From Phyllobacterium sp. 21LDTY02-6 (GTDB taxonomy: Bacteria; Pseudomonadota; Alphaproteobacteria; Rhizobiales; Rhizobiaceae), in assembly GCF_023554255.2 (NCBI RefSeq), contig NZ_JAMJWD020000001.1, forward strand, positions 186,001 through 250,000: a stretch of DNA of 64,000 bases, read 5' to 3'. Position 1 is the first letter of the stretch. Every line of letters begins with the position of its first letter. The notes under the pieces were generated by a model. It was not told the origin of the DNA and did no database searches. It saw nothing but the letters and a program-made list of their open reading frames with translations. This document shows, in pieces, positions 24,870-32,973 of the stretch. The translations under genes and the position numbers were made by a program.

Positions 24870-24879
24870 CAGCCCATCC

Positions 24880-24906
24880 TTGACTGAGTGGTGCTTTGAC
24901 TGAGTG
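24880..24906. repeat. Short tandem repeat between convergent genes
   Basis: TTGACTGAGTG is present twice (24880-24890 and 24896-24906), a 16-base period in the 51-base gap between the aminotransferase and mnmA. It is probably a slippage duplication. Confidence 0.6.
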
Positions 24907-24920
24907 CCGGGGGCGGTGGT

Positions 24921-26111
24921 TCAGGCCGCCGCGTGGCCCTGCTTGGCGAGGCGCTTCAACATGGCTTCCGCCTGTGGTGCGCGCTCCGAACGGCCGATGA
25001 AGCCGCCACCGAAGACACGTGCCGTATTGCTGTCGTCGGAATAGAGCACGCAGGCCTGGCCCGGCGCTATGCCGCTTTCGCCATCGGCCAGTTCCACCCA
25101 TGTCTCGCCATCTTCGTGATGAAGCGTCGCCGGGCGAGGCGGCCGTGTCGAGCGGACCTTGGCATAGACTTCGACGCCGCCTTCCGGCAGCTCTGCCAGT
25201 GCCTGGTCGCCCAGCCAGTTGATATCGCGCAGGAAGACCTTCCGCGTTTCGAGCGCTTCACGCGGGCCGACGACGACGCGCGCATTGCCGGCATCGAGAT
25301 GCACGACATAGAGCGGATCGCCGGTGGCGACGCCGATGCCGCGCCGCTGGCCGATCGTATAATGCACGATGCCCTCATGCCGGCCGAGAATGCGCCCGTC
25401 TATATGGACGATATCGCCGGGATTGGCCGCTTCAGGCTTCAATTTCGATATGATGTCCGAATATTTGCCCTGCGGCACGAAGCAGATGTCCTGGCTGTCC
25501 TGCTTGGTGGCGACCGAAAGCCCGAGCTCCTCGGCGATGGCGCGCGTCTCGGCCTTGGTCATTCCGCCGAGCGGGAAGCGCAGATAGTCGATCTGCTCCT
25601 GCGTCGTCGCAAAGAGGAAATAGCTCTGGTCCTTGTCCGTATCGACCGGGCGATAAAGCGCACGATGCGCGCCATTGGCGCGGCTGCGAATATAATGGCC
25701 CGTCGCCAGGGCGTCCGCGCCGAGATCGCGCGCCGTTTGCAGCAGATCGGCAAACTTCACCGTCTGATTGCAGGAAACGCAGGGGATCGGCGTCTCGCCG
25801 CTGACATAGCTCGCGGCGAACGGATCGATGACGGCCTCGCGGAAGCGGGCTTCGTAATCGAGGACATAATGCGGAATGCCGAGGCGCTCGGAGACGCGGC
25901 GGGCATCCTCGATGTCCTGTCCGGCACAGCAGGAACCGGCGCGGTGGGTGGAGGCGCCATGGTCGTAAAGCTGCAGCGTTACGCCAACGACATCATAGCC
26001 TTGCTGCTTCAGAATGCCCGCGACGACGGAGGAATCCACGCCGCCCGACATGGCGACGACGATGCGGGTCTCTTCCGGCCGGGCCGGCAGATCGAGGCTG
26101 TTGAGTGTCAT
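24921..26111 (-). CDS. mnmA: tRNA-specific 2-thiouridylase
   Basis: A 396-residue enzyme that inserts sulfur at C2 of U34 in tRNAs for Lys, Glu and Gln. The N-terminal PP-loop ATPase motif is [20 protein letters not shown]. The two catalytic Cys lie in [18 protein letters not shown] and [13 protein letters not shown], and the middle domain holds [20 protein letters not shown]. It is slightly longer than the usual 360-370 residues because of N- and C-terminal extensions. ATG at 26111 is the assumed start. It stands alone; expected to be housekeeping. Confidence 0.95.
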   Translation of the reverse strand: MTLNSLDLPARPEETRIVVAMSGGVDSSVVAGILKQQGYDVVGVTLQLYDHGASTHRAGSCCAGQDIEDARRVSERLGIPHYVLDYEARFREAVIDPFAASYVSGETPIPCVSCNQTVKFADLLQTARDLGADALATGHYIRSRANGAHRALYRPVDTDKDQSYFLFATTQEQIDYLRFPLGGMTKAETRAIAEELGLSVATKQDSQDICFVPQGKYSDIISKLKPEAANPGDIVHIDGRILGRHEGIVHYTIGQRRGIGVATGDPLYVVHLDAGNARVVVGPREALETRKVFLRDINWLGDQALAELPEGGVEVYAKVRSTRPPRPATLHHEDGETWVELADGESGIAPGQACVLYSDDSNTARVFGGGFIGRSERAPQAEAMLKRLAKQGHAAA

Positions 26112-26403
26112 TTGCTATATCCGTTTGACCAGCGACATAAGGGCGCATGGCTGTCTTTCGACCTATATAGGTCAAATTGGCCGTCCTTGCCAACAGGAAC
26201 TCGGCCGAAGCCGGTTATTTTGATCCCGGGGCGGCTGGCGCGGGGTTTTTGGCATCAGCGCGATAAAGCGATTAAGTTTAATAAAATCAACGCGGAAGAA
26301 TTAACCGAAGTTACCAGAGAATGACCGGGCGCTTAGGCAATTATTAAAGCCCTGCATGTAACGTCAGCGACGATAGGTCTTGAAGTTTAGTATAGAGAGT
26401 ACA
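26112..26403. promoter_or_regulatory. Divergent intergenic region between mnmA and sciP
   Basis: A 292-base AT-rich region with no gene. Several TTAA tetramers occur around 26270-26305, which could be CtrA half-sites because sciP is a known CtrA-regulon gene in Caulobacter, but no full TTAA-N7-TTAA is visible. Promoters for both genes must lie here. Confidence 0.35.
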
Positions 26404-26679
26404 ATGACCGATCTTGTTCGACCGAGAGTAAAATACGTTATCGGCCCGGATGGCAGCCCGCTGACCATCGCCGATCTTCCACCCGCAAATACGCGGCGCT
26501 GGGTAATTCGCCGCAAGGCTGAGGTGGTCGCCGCTGTTCGCGGTGGTCTTCTTAGCCTTGAGGAGGCTTGCCATCGCTATACATTGACGGTGGAAGAGTT
26601 CCTTTCCTGGCAGTCCTCGATCTCCGATCATGGGCTTGCAGGTCTCAGAACGACCCGGATACAGCAATATCGTCATTAG
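26404..26679 (+). CDS. sciP: Small CtrA inhibitory protein SciP (DUF1153)
   Basis: A 91-residue helix-turn-helix protein, nearly identical in character to alphaproteobacterial SciP: TDLVRPRVKYVIGPDGSPLT, RRWVIRRKAEVVAAVRGGLL, SLEEACHRYTLTVEEFLSWQ and HGLAGLRTTRIQQYR. In Caulobacter SciP binds CtrA and/or target DNA and blocks CtrA-activated promoters during the early cell cycle. The ATG at 26404 gives the canonical MTDLVRP start; the open frame to 26380 is a short extension. It lies 1.5 kb from ctrA on the same strand. Confidence 0.93.
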   Translation: MTDLVRPRVKYVIGPDGSPLTIADLPPANTRRWVIRRKAEVVAAVRGGLLSLEEACHRYTLTVEEFLSWQSSISDHGLAGLRTTRIQQYRH

Positions 26680-26838
26680 ATGATGGTGCCGTGAATGGCG
26701 AAAGGCTGGTCGAAAGACCGGCCTTTTCCTTTTCCGGCGGCGAATGGAAGTTTCGTCCCTGGCCGGAAGCTGATCTATTGGGCAAATCACAGCGACCGAG
26801 TCACAGCGGGCCAATCAGCGACAGGGAAATCGAAGCCG

Positions 26839-27135
26839 ATGAACGACAATATCAAGATCACCAAGCAGGAAGACGCGAAGGGCGGCCGTTATTCCGCGCT
26901 GGCCGATGGACATGAGGCCGAGATGACGTTCTCGCGCACCAGCCCGCGGCTCGTCATCGTCGACCATACGGCCGTGCCGGAGGCGTTGCGCGGCAAGGGC
27001 GTCGGCCAGGCGCTGGCGCTGCATGCGGTGGAGGATGCGCGCCAGGGCGGATGGAAGATCATCCCGCTTTGCCCCTTCATGCGGGCGCAATCGCTGCGGC
27101 ATGAGGATTGGGCGGATGTGATCCAGCAGCGCTGA
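26839..27135 (+). CDS. Small GNAT-type N-acetyltransferase (YjdJ-like)
   Basis: A 98-residue single-domain protein of the short acetyltransferase class. GGRYSALADGHEAEMTFSRT is followed by the strand IVDHTAVPEALRGKGVGQAL, whose R-G-K-G-V-G is the acetyl-CoA pyrophosphate loop, and IIPLCPFMRAQSLRHEDWAD at the C terminus. Such minimal GNATs often have a Cys nucleophile, here possibly the Cys in PLCPF. The target is unknown. The frame is open to 26695, but MNDNIKITKQ at 26839 is the natural start. It lies between sciP and fliJ with no clear operon link. Confidence 0.78.
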   Translation: MNDNIKITKQEDAKGGRYSALADGHEAEMTFSRTSPRLVIVDHTAVPEALRGKGVGQALALHAVEDARQGGWKIIPLCPFMRAQSLRHEDWADVIQQR

Positions 27136-27258
27136 AAGGGCATGTCCCAGGGGTACCCGCCACTCGGGGGTACCTTCCACGGGGAACACCTGCCACGAAG
27201 AGCGCCCGGTTGAGCCGGGCGATTGAAATGCGTCGCGGAGCCGATGGACTCCGTAGCG

Positions 27259-27645
27259 TCAGCCGATCATGGCGCGGCGGTCGAAGGCCGGTGCCTCGTC
27301 CGCATCGCGCGGCTTGCCGTCGCGCTGTTCCAGCGCTTCCGCCTTTGCAAGTTCGGCTTCGGATTCCGCCAGCGCGGTCTCGGCCTCGTCCTTCTGGCTC
27401 TTCAGGTCGCGGATCGAAACGAAGAGATTGTCGCGACGCTGGCGTGCCGCCTTGGCAAAGGTCGGATAGGCGAAATGCGTGACGTCGGTGATGCCGGCCT
27501 TGGTTTCCTCGGACACGATCTGTGCATCGAGCTCGGCGGCCATGCGTTCGAATTCGCCCATCATCAAATCAAGCTGTCCGAGCTGGCGGCGCTTTTCCTT
27601 GACTTGGAACAGCTTCAACCGGACCAAACCTTCATGCGACTTCAT
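27259..27645 (-). CDS. fliJ: Flagellar export chaperone FliJ
   Basis: A 128-residue, almost entirely alpha-helical protein with heptad-like spacing (LVRLKLFQVKEKRRQLGQLD; DLKSQKDEAETALAESEAEL), the two-stranded coiled coil expected for FliJ. FliJ links the FliI ATPase to the export gate of the flagellar type III apparatus. Its position next to ctrA on the opposite strand is the usual rhizobial order. No other flagellar gene is in the window. The name is based on architecture and context, so it is somewhat less certain than for the motif-rich proteins. Confidence 0.75.
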   Translation of the reverse strand: MKSHEGLVRLKLFQVKEKRRQLGQLDLMMGEFERMAAELDAQIVSEETKAGITDVTHFAYPTFAKAARQRRDNLFVSIRDLKSQKDEAETALAESEAELAKAEALEQRDGKPRDADEAPAFDRRAMIG

Positions 27646-28129
27646 TGCTCACAACCCCCTTCACGCTGCACAAAACCGGTACGCTGGGCGCGTTTTCCCG
27701 GGAGAAAAGCGTCCATCCGGCGCGTCTCACCCCCGAATCACTTCGGGAAAATGAAACAAAAACTTAAGGACAGGCCCTGTTGGTAACCTTTCCTTTACGT
27801 TCAGCATTAATCATACGCCTTAAGACTTAAAGCTCGGTAAATTGTGGCGGCAAGTTTTGCGGTCATGGATTTAATGAGTCGAATGAATCGCTTACGGCGA
27901 AATCCTGAGGCGAAAGCTGATGATTTTTAAGGGCGAGTTCATGTTTTGAATCAAGGTGGTGCCTGCGACTTTTAAGGCAAGAGTCAAAGGCACTTGCAAA
28001 GCGGAATCAGATTTTGTTAACCATTCGGTGGCAATCTTAACGTTATGGAAACGGCTTGTTTCGCGGCCTGGCTTCGGGATTGCCGACAGGGTGGGCAACC
28101 CGATCGAGCGGCGGGAAAAGGGGAATGAT
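27646..28129. promoter_or_regulatory. fliJ-ctrA regulatory region with clustered GANTC sites
   Basis: This 484-base divergent region has GANTC at 27735, 27876, 27885, 27948, 27981 and 28004 (first base given). Five lie within 133 bases, against roughly 0.5 expected by chance. GANTC is the CcrM methylation site that times ctrA transcription in Caulobacter and relatives. TTAA tetramers at 27807, 27820, 27827, 27871, 28017 and 28037 could be CtrA half-sites for autoregulation, but none forms TTAA-N7-TTAA. Confidence 0.65.
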
Positions 28130-28831
28130 ATGCGGGTTCTTTTAATCGAAGACGACAGCGCGACGGCACAGAGCATCGAACTGATGCTGAAATCCGAAAG
28201 CTTCAATGTCTATACGACTGATCTGGGCGAAGAGGGTGTCGATCTCGGCAAGCTCTACGACTACGACATTATTCTCCTCGACCTCAATCTCCCGGACATG
28301 TCGGGCTATGAAGTGCTGAGGACATTGCGCCTGTCGAAGGTCAAGACGCCGATCCTCATCCTTTCCGGCATGGCCGGCATCGAGGACAAGGTGCGCGGCC
28401 TCGGCTTCGGCGCCGACGACTACATGACGAAGCCCTTCCACAAGGACGAGCTGGTGGCGCGCATCCATGCGATCGTCCGCCGCTCCAAGGGTCACGCCCA
28501 GTCGGTCATCACCACGGGCGACCTCATCGTCAATCTCGATGCCAAGACCGTCGAAGTCAGCGGCCAGCGGGTTCATCTGACGGGCAAGGAATACCAGATG
28601 CTCGAGCTGCTCTCGCTGCGCAAGGGCACGACGCTGACCAAGGAAATGTTCCTCAACCATCTCTATGGCGGCATGGACGAGCCCGAGCTCAAGATCATCG
28701 ACGTGTTCATCTGCAAGCTGCGCAAGAAGCTCGACAATGCTTCGGGCGGCATCAATTACATCGAGACGGTTTGGGGCCGCGGCTATGTGCTGCGCGAGCC
28801 GGACGCGACGGATCTTCGCGAAATCGCCTGA
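28130..28831 (+). CDS. ctrA: Cell-cycle response regulator CtrA
   Basis: A 233-residue OmpR-type response regulator. The receiver domain starts [20 protein letters not shown], with phospho-acceptor Asp51 in [18 protein letters not shown], and Lys in [17 protein letters not shown]. The C-terminal winged helix includes [19 protein letters not shown] and [20 protein letters not shown]. It is the master regulator of division, DNA replication control and motility in alphaproteobacteria. ATG at 28130 follows AAGGGG; the open frame to 27956 is upstream region. ChpT, its phosphodonor, and SciP, its inhibitor, are both in the window. A Rho-independent terminator follows. Confidence 0.97.
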   Translation: MRVLLIEDDSATAQSIELMLKSESFNVYTTDLGEEGVDLGKLYDYDIILLDLNLPDMSGYEVLRTLRLSKVKTPILILSGMAGIEDKVRGLGFGADDYMTKPFHKDELVARIHAIVRRSKGHAQSVITTGDLIVNLDAKTVEVSGQRVHLTGKEYQMLELLSLRKGTTLTKEMFLNHLYGGMDEPELKIIDVFICKLRKKLDNASGGINYIETVWGRGYVLREPDATDLREIA

Positions 28832-28855
28832 GCGATCCCGCTTCCGTCGATCATC

Positions 28856-28879
28856 GGCCCCGCTCGCGCGGGGCCTTTT
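28856..28879 (+). terminator. Rho-independent terminator of ctrA
   Basis: GGCCCCGC and GCGGGGCC form a perfect eight-base stem around a TCGC loop, followed by TTTT. It starts 24 bases after the ctrA stop. Confidence 0.85.
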
Positions 28880-28888
28880 CGTTTCGGG

Positions 28889-29272
28889 TCATATCCAAAG
28901 ATCGTTCCGGGCGGTGCGCTCATTCTGCTCCTCGCCGGTGTTCAACACCCCGCGCGGCTCGATCAGCATCAGTTTCACCTCTTCCGCCGCGAAGGGCTTG
29001 TGCTCGACCCCCTTGGGCACGACGAACATCTCGCCAGCCGCGATCGTCACCGCGCCATCGCGAAAATCGATGCGCAGCGTACCGTCGAGGACGATGAAGG
29101 CTTCATCCGTATCGGCGTGGTGGTGCCAGACGAAATCGCCTTCGATGCGAACGATCTTGAACTGATAGTCATTGAGTTCCGCGATGACGCGCGGCGCCCA
29201 CCGGTCGTCGAACAGCTGGTATTTCTCGGCGAAGTTGATCGGGCGATAGGTTTGCGGATTGGTGTCGGACAT
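28889..29272 (-). CDS. Single-domain cupin protein
   Basis: A 127-residue small beta-barrel protein. Metal ligands of the cupin motif are visible in DFVWHHHADTDEAFIVLDG (two His and a Glu) and FVVPKGVEHKPFAAEEV (His). The first part, TYRPINFAEKYQLFDDRWAP, is common in small cupins of unknown substrate. ATG 29272 follows AGAAGGAGAAG. It lies 43 bases after an AraC-type regulator on the same strand and is probably co-transcribed with it. It may act as an isomerase or sensing protein; function is not known. Confidence 0.8.
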   Translation of the reverse strand: MSDTNPQTYRPINFAEKYQLFDDRWAPRVIAELNDYQFKIVRIEGDFVWHHHADTDEAFIVLDGTLRIDFRDGAVTIAAGEMFVVPKGVEHKPFAAEEVKLMLIEPRGVLNTGEEQNERTARNDLWI

Positions 29273-29315
29273 CGGCTTCTCCTTCTGTATGCGGGGCTTG
29301 CATGCGAGAAGGAAG

Positions 29316-30218
29316 CTAACGACCAATGGCCGCCGAAGTATTGTACGATTGTGCGCGGCCCGCCGCCTGCAATGTCGCAAGCCAGCGGCCGGGGGAAATG
29401 CCGAAGGTCTTCTTGAAGTGGCGCGTCATGTGGCTCTGGTCGGTAAAGCCGGCATCGATTGCCGCAGCCGCAAGCGAATGCCCGCAGCGCAGCGATTGCC
29501 GCACCCGCGCCAGCCGCCGCATCACCAGATAGCGATGCGGGCTGGTGCCGTAGAGGCGGCGGAAATCCCGCGACAGGGCCCAGCGATCCTTGCCCGCCGC
29601 AAGCTCCAGTTCTTCGAGGCTCACATTGGTCGCCGGACAGGCATCGAGCCATTGGCGGGCCCGTTCGCAGGCGGTGTAATCGATGAAACGCCGCCGATGC
29701 TCCGGCGATGCCGCCGCGCCGGCCGTGGCCAGAGCCTGCGCCAGGTCGAAAATGCCGTCCTCATATTCGAGGCGTTCAATCCGGTCGCCGGTGTCGGGCA
29801 GGAGGGCGCTGGTGGCGGCGCGCAGGCGCGGATCGGCGCTTATCCCGCCGTCGATGAAGGGCAGGGGCCGGCCGCGCAGCACATCCTGGATGGCGGAAGG
29901 CTCGACATAGATCATCCGGTAGTGAAATCCGTCCTCCGCGCCGGCCTGGCCGTCATGCGGCTCGTCCGGATGCAGCACCATGGTGCCATTGCCCGGCAGG
30001 CTGGTGCGGAGCGCGCCGCGATAGTGAAAGCTCTGCGCGCCATTGAGCGTGATGCCGATGGCATAGGTGTCGTGGCGGTGGGTTTCGTAGCCGCGGGCGG
30101 TGAAGAAGGCTTCCATCCGCTCGAACGGACCGGTGTCGCTGGCCATCCTTATCCAGTCGCCGCCGTCCGTCCGGCGCCGGATGGCCCCATGGCCCGCGCT
30201 GCCTGCACCCTGTGTCAT
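29316..30218 (-). CDS. AraC-family transcriptional regulator
   Basis: A 300-residue regulator. The N-terminal AraC-binding cupin-like domain (residues about 30-150) holds GYETHRHDTYAIGITLNGAQ and MVLHPDEPHDGQAG, and the C-terminal double HTH includes LAAAAIDAGFTDQSHMTRHF and the second-helix FKKTFGISPGRW. The effector is unknown. It is followed by a small cupin gene on the same strand, the likely target or partner. No clear ribosome site singles out the start; ATG 30218 is taken, with a Met at residue 25 as an alternative. Confidence 0.82.
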   Translation of the reverse strand: MTQGAGSAGHGAIRRRTDGGDWIRMASDTGPFERMEAFFTARGYETHRHDTYAIGITLNGAQSFHYRGALRTSLPGNGTMVLHPDEPHDGQAGAEDGFHYRMIYVEPSAIQDVLRGRPLPFIDGGISADPRLRAATSALLPDTGDRIERLEYEDGIFDLAQALATAGAAASPEHRRRFIDYTACERARQWLDACPATNVSLEELELAAGKDRWALSRDFRRLYGTSPHRYLVMRRLARVRQSLRCGHSLAAAAIDAGFTDQSHMTRHFKKTFGISPGRWLATLQAAGRAQSYNTSAAIGR

Positions 30219-30277
30219 GGACGAGAGATAGGGCAGCGCGTGGCGAATTGCCAGCCGCTTCAGGCCGGTGCGAAGGC

Positions 30278-30907
30278 TCAGGCCGCGGTGAAGACGACCT
30301 CTTCCGGCGTGGCGTGGACCGTGATGGTCATGCCGGATTCCTGTGCGAGCAGCAGCGTATAATAGGGTTGCACGGCGTGGGCGTCGATGGCCTCTTCCGG
30401 CGCCTGGCCGCTGTGCAGTTCGAGGAATTTCGGCGGTACGCGCAGCATCGGTCCGCGCGCCGTGACGACGAAGCGCGGTTCCGTCTCCGGCGTCTCCAGC
30501 GCAACCGCCAGCGTGCCGCCGCGCGGCAGCGTCGCATTGCCGATCAGCACGAGGTTCAGCAGCAGCTTCACCTTGTTCTTCGGCAGGAGCACGCGCGTAC
30601 CCTGCCAGCTCAGTTCGGCCTTCTCGCCCTTCATATATTGCTCGGCGACATTGAGCGCATCGCCCGTGTCGATCTGGACGCCGGCGGAACCGGCCGCGCC
30701 GAAGGCGATGCGGGCGAATTGCAGCCTGGCCGAGGCGCTGCGCGCGCTGGACTTGATGAGGTTCATCGCGTCTTCGTCGGCGCCGCCTTCCTCGAGCAGT
30801 TCGAGGCCATTGTTGATCGCGCCGACGGGGGAAATGATGTCGTGGCAGATTCGGCTCGAAAGGAGCGCTCCAAGGTCAGCTGCCGAAAGAATGACGGGCA
30901 ATGTCAT
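30278..30907 (-). CDS. chpT: Histidine phosphotransferase ChpT
   Basis: A 209-residue two-domain phosphotransferase. The dimerisation helix carries the phospho-acceptor His22 in SSRICHDIISPVGAINNGLE, and the remainder is a degenerate GHKL-like fold (LLPKNKVKLLLNLVLIGNAT) lacking ATP-binding boxes. It relays phosphate from CckA to CtrA and CpdR. ATG 30907 follows GGGAGACCCC; an open extension runs to 30955. It sits 1.4 kb from ctrA and next to eipA, as in Brucella. GANTC sites lie just upstream of its start. Confidence 0.92.
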   Translation of the reverse strand: MTLPVILSAADLGALLSSRICHDIISPVGAINNGLELLEEGGADEDAMNLIKSSARSASARLQFARIAFGAAGSAGVQIDTGDALNVAEQYMKGEKAELSWQGTRVLLPKNKVKLLLNLVLIGNATLPRGGTLAVALETPETEPRFVVTARGPMLRVPPKFLELHSGQAPEEAIDAHAVQPYYTLLLAQESGMTITVHATPEEVVFTAA

Positions 30908-31222
30908 TGGGGTCTCCCTGAAGAAATCAGGGCGGTGTCGCCCTGTGTTGGTCAATGAAGCGCTCGCGAATCAACGCTGCGAATCACTTCGTCTGGATGC
31001 CCTTTTGGATATAGAGACGGACGCGCCTCGGCAAGAAGCCGCTGGCGGCGGCGCGAGGGCATTGAAAATGCGTGTATTTTGCCGCTGCGCCGCAAGCCAT
31101 TGAAATGCCAAGATCGATTCATAAACTTTTATCAATGTTTCCAGTTTTAAATATGCGCACAAAGCAGACGCAGATCTGCGACACAGGGCGTCAAGCGAAG
31201 AGGCGAACAGCCAAAAGGAATT
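30908..31222. promoter_or_regulatory. chpT-eipA divergent promoter region with GANTC sites
   Basis: A 315-base region with no gene. GANTC occurs at 30968, 30981 and 31116 (first base), pointing to CcrM methylation control. In Brucella abortus the eipA promoter is a direct CtrA target. Only a single TTAA (near 31146) is visible here, so a canonical CtrA box is not evident. Confidence 0.45.
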
Positions 31223-31807
31223 ATGATGGCGTCTCTACTCTTGTCTTTGAACCGTAGCTTTCTTCTCATCGTCAGTATCGTCTGTCTCGCCCTGCTGCAG
31301 GTGCAGTCGGCGCATGCCCAGCAACAGACCTATTCGATGGAAGAGATCGTAAATTCCGGTCAGAGATTTTTCGGTTCGACTTCGGGCGGACTGGCAACGG
31401 CAGTCGAAAAAGTATTCCAGAGCTACGGTCTTCCCAATGGCTACGTTCTTGGCGAAGAAGGTTCGGGTGCGATCATCGGTGGCCTGACCTATGGAGAGGG
31501 CTCGCTCTACACCAAGAATGCCGGCGATCACAAGACTTTCTGGCAGGGGCCTTCGATCGGATGGGACTTCGGCGGCCAGGGCTCCAGGGTCATGATGCTG
31601 GTCTATAATCTCGACGACGTGCAGAACCTCTATGGCCGTTTCGTCGGCGTGGCCGGTTCCGCCTATCTCTTCGCGGGCGTCGGATTCAACGTCCTGAAGC
31701 GCAACCAGGTTCTCATCGTGCCGATCAGGACCGGTGTCGGCGCGCGGCTGGGCGTCAATGTGGGCTATCTCAAGCTGACGACATCCCCGACCTGGAATCC
31801 TTTCTGA
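31223..31807 (+). CDS. eipA: Envelope integrity protein EipA (DUF1134)
   Basis: A 194-residue periplasmic protein. The signal peptide (SFLLIVSIVCLALLQVQSAHA) ends near residue 32, followed by the DUF1134 small beta-barrel: EIVNSGQRFFGSTSGGLATA, GEEGSGAIIGGLTYGEGSLY, GPSIGWDFGGQGSRVMMLVY and VGARLGVNVGYLKLT. In Brucella abortus EipA supports envelope stress resistance and virulence and is CtrA-regulated. AAGGAATT precedes the ATGs at 31223 and 31226. It lies divergent from chpT, the order known from Brucella. Confidence 0.92.
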   Translation: MMASLLLSLNRSFLLIVSIVCLALLQVQSAHAQQQTYSMEEIVNSGQRFFGSTSGGLATAVEKVFQSYGLPNGYVLGEEGSGAIIGGLTYGEGSLYTKNAGDHKTFWQGPSIGWDFGGQGSRVMMLVYNLDDVQNLYGRFVGVAGSAYLFAGVGFNVLKRNQVLIVPIRTGVGARLGVNVGYLKLTTSPTWNPF

Positions 31808-31932
31808 TCGATCGGGCTGAAGCCGATCGAATCGCGGTTCCCTGGACGCGAACGTGAATGTTCGCGTCTTTGTATATTCTGCGCTCGCTGGTAATAGAGT
31901 TGGTGCCGCATGTTTTGTAACAGGACCCGAGT

Positions 31933-32973
31933 GTGATCCAGTCTGCGCTATATTTTGCCCTGGGATTTCTGGCCGCCACGCTTCTGGTGCTGCTGATAGC
32001 ACCGCCGGTATGGCGGCGTGCCGCCTATCTGACGCGCAAGCGGGTGGAAGCCGAGACGCCGCTTACCCTCAACGAGATCCAGGCGCAGCGCGACGGTCTT
32101 CGCGCCGAACATGCGATGGCCGAACGGCGTCTCGAACTGGATATCGATCGTCAGAAGCAGAAGCTGGCGCAGCAGCTTGCCGGTCTCAGCGACAAGGAGC
32201 GCGAACTGGAGCGGCTTGCCGGCGACATCGAAGCGCGCGACAGGACGATAGAAGAGTTGCAGGGGCAGCTCGCGACGCTCAACGAGCGCATCGAGAAATC
32301 CTCCGCCACCAATAATGGCCATGAGCGGCTGCTGGAACAGCGGGCCTCCGAGCTCGAACTTCTGCACCGGCGCCTGGCGAGCGTCGCCACCAATGCCGAC
32401 GGGCTCAAGATCGAGGTCGTCGCGCAATCGGCGCGCATCGACAATCTCACCGACGACCTGAAGACGGCCCGGCAGGAAAGGCGCAACAGCGAGGAGGCGC
32501 GGCGAAAGGCCGAAGCCGAACTCGCCGCGCTCAAGCACCAGCTCGACCAGGAGACGAAGCGAAGCGCCGAAGCCGGGCAGCAATCCAGCGAGTTGTTGCG
32601 AAAGCTCACCGACGCCGAAGCGCGGCTGGCGCGCCGGGAGAAGGATCTCGAGCGGACCAATGAAAGGCTGCGCAAGGTGCTCGCCGATGCGCGCAAGGCG
32701 GGAGGCAATGCGGAACAGCCGGCGCGCGGGCGCGCTGCGATGGCCAAGGCGGAAGAAAACGAATTGCTGCGCGAGCAGATGAACACGCTGGCCTCGCAGG
32801 TGGTGGCGATGGTGGCTGCGCTCGAAGGGCCGCAGTCGCAGATCAACGCCTTGCTGGCGGCGGGCAATGGCGCCGACGGCGCTGGCGATGCCGCGGCGGG
32901 TCCAAGCCTTGCCGACCGCATACGCGCGCTGCAGGAGGCGGCGTCAAAGGCGGGAAAAACGGCCAAGCCTTGA
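31933..32973 (+). CDS. Membrane-anchored long coiled-coil protein
   Basis: A 346-residue protein starting at GTG 31933. One N-terminal transmembrane helix (SALYFALGFLAATLLVLLIA) is followed by basic residues (PVWRRAAYLTRKRVE), so the rest is probably cytoplasmic. Residues about 50 to 280 form a near-continuous coiled coil rich in Glu, Arg, Leu and Ala (DKERELERLAGDIEARDRTI). The C terminus has an Ala/Gly-rich linker and a short helix. The family is not recognised; the layout suggests a scaffold or tether near the envelope. It follows eipA by 125 bases. Its end overlaps the convergent methyltransferase gene by 30 bases. Confidence 0.75.
   Translation: MIQSALYFALGFLAATLLVLLIAPPVWRRAAYLTRKRVEAETPLTLNEIQAQRDGLRAEHAMAERRLELDIDRQKQKLAQQLAGLSDKERELERLAGDIEARDRTIEELQGQLATLNERIEKSSATNNGHERLLEQRASELELLHRRLASVATNADGLKIEVVAQSARIDNLTDDLKTARQERRNSEEARRKAEAELAALKHQLDQETKRSAEAGQQSSELLRKLTDAEARLARREKDLERTNERLRKVLADARKAGGNAEQPARGRAAMAKAEENELLREQMNTLASQVVAMVAALEGPQSQINALLAAGNGADGAGDAAAGPSLADRIRALQEAASKAGKTAKP

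Noticed and set aside
27140-27180. GGTACCC/GGGTACC hairpin between the acetyltransferase and fliJ as a terminator
   Set aside because: The stem is only seven bases and no T tract follows on either strand; kept as a curiosity only.
27800-28045. CtrA binding boxes (TTAA-N7-TTAA) before ctrA
   Set aside because: Several TTAA tetramers exist, but spacings are 3, 9 or 16 bases and never 7, so no canonical box can be claimed.
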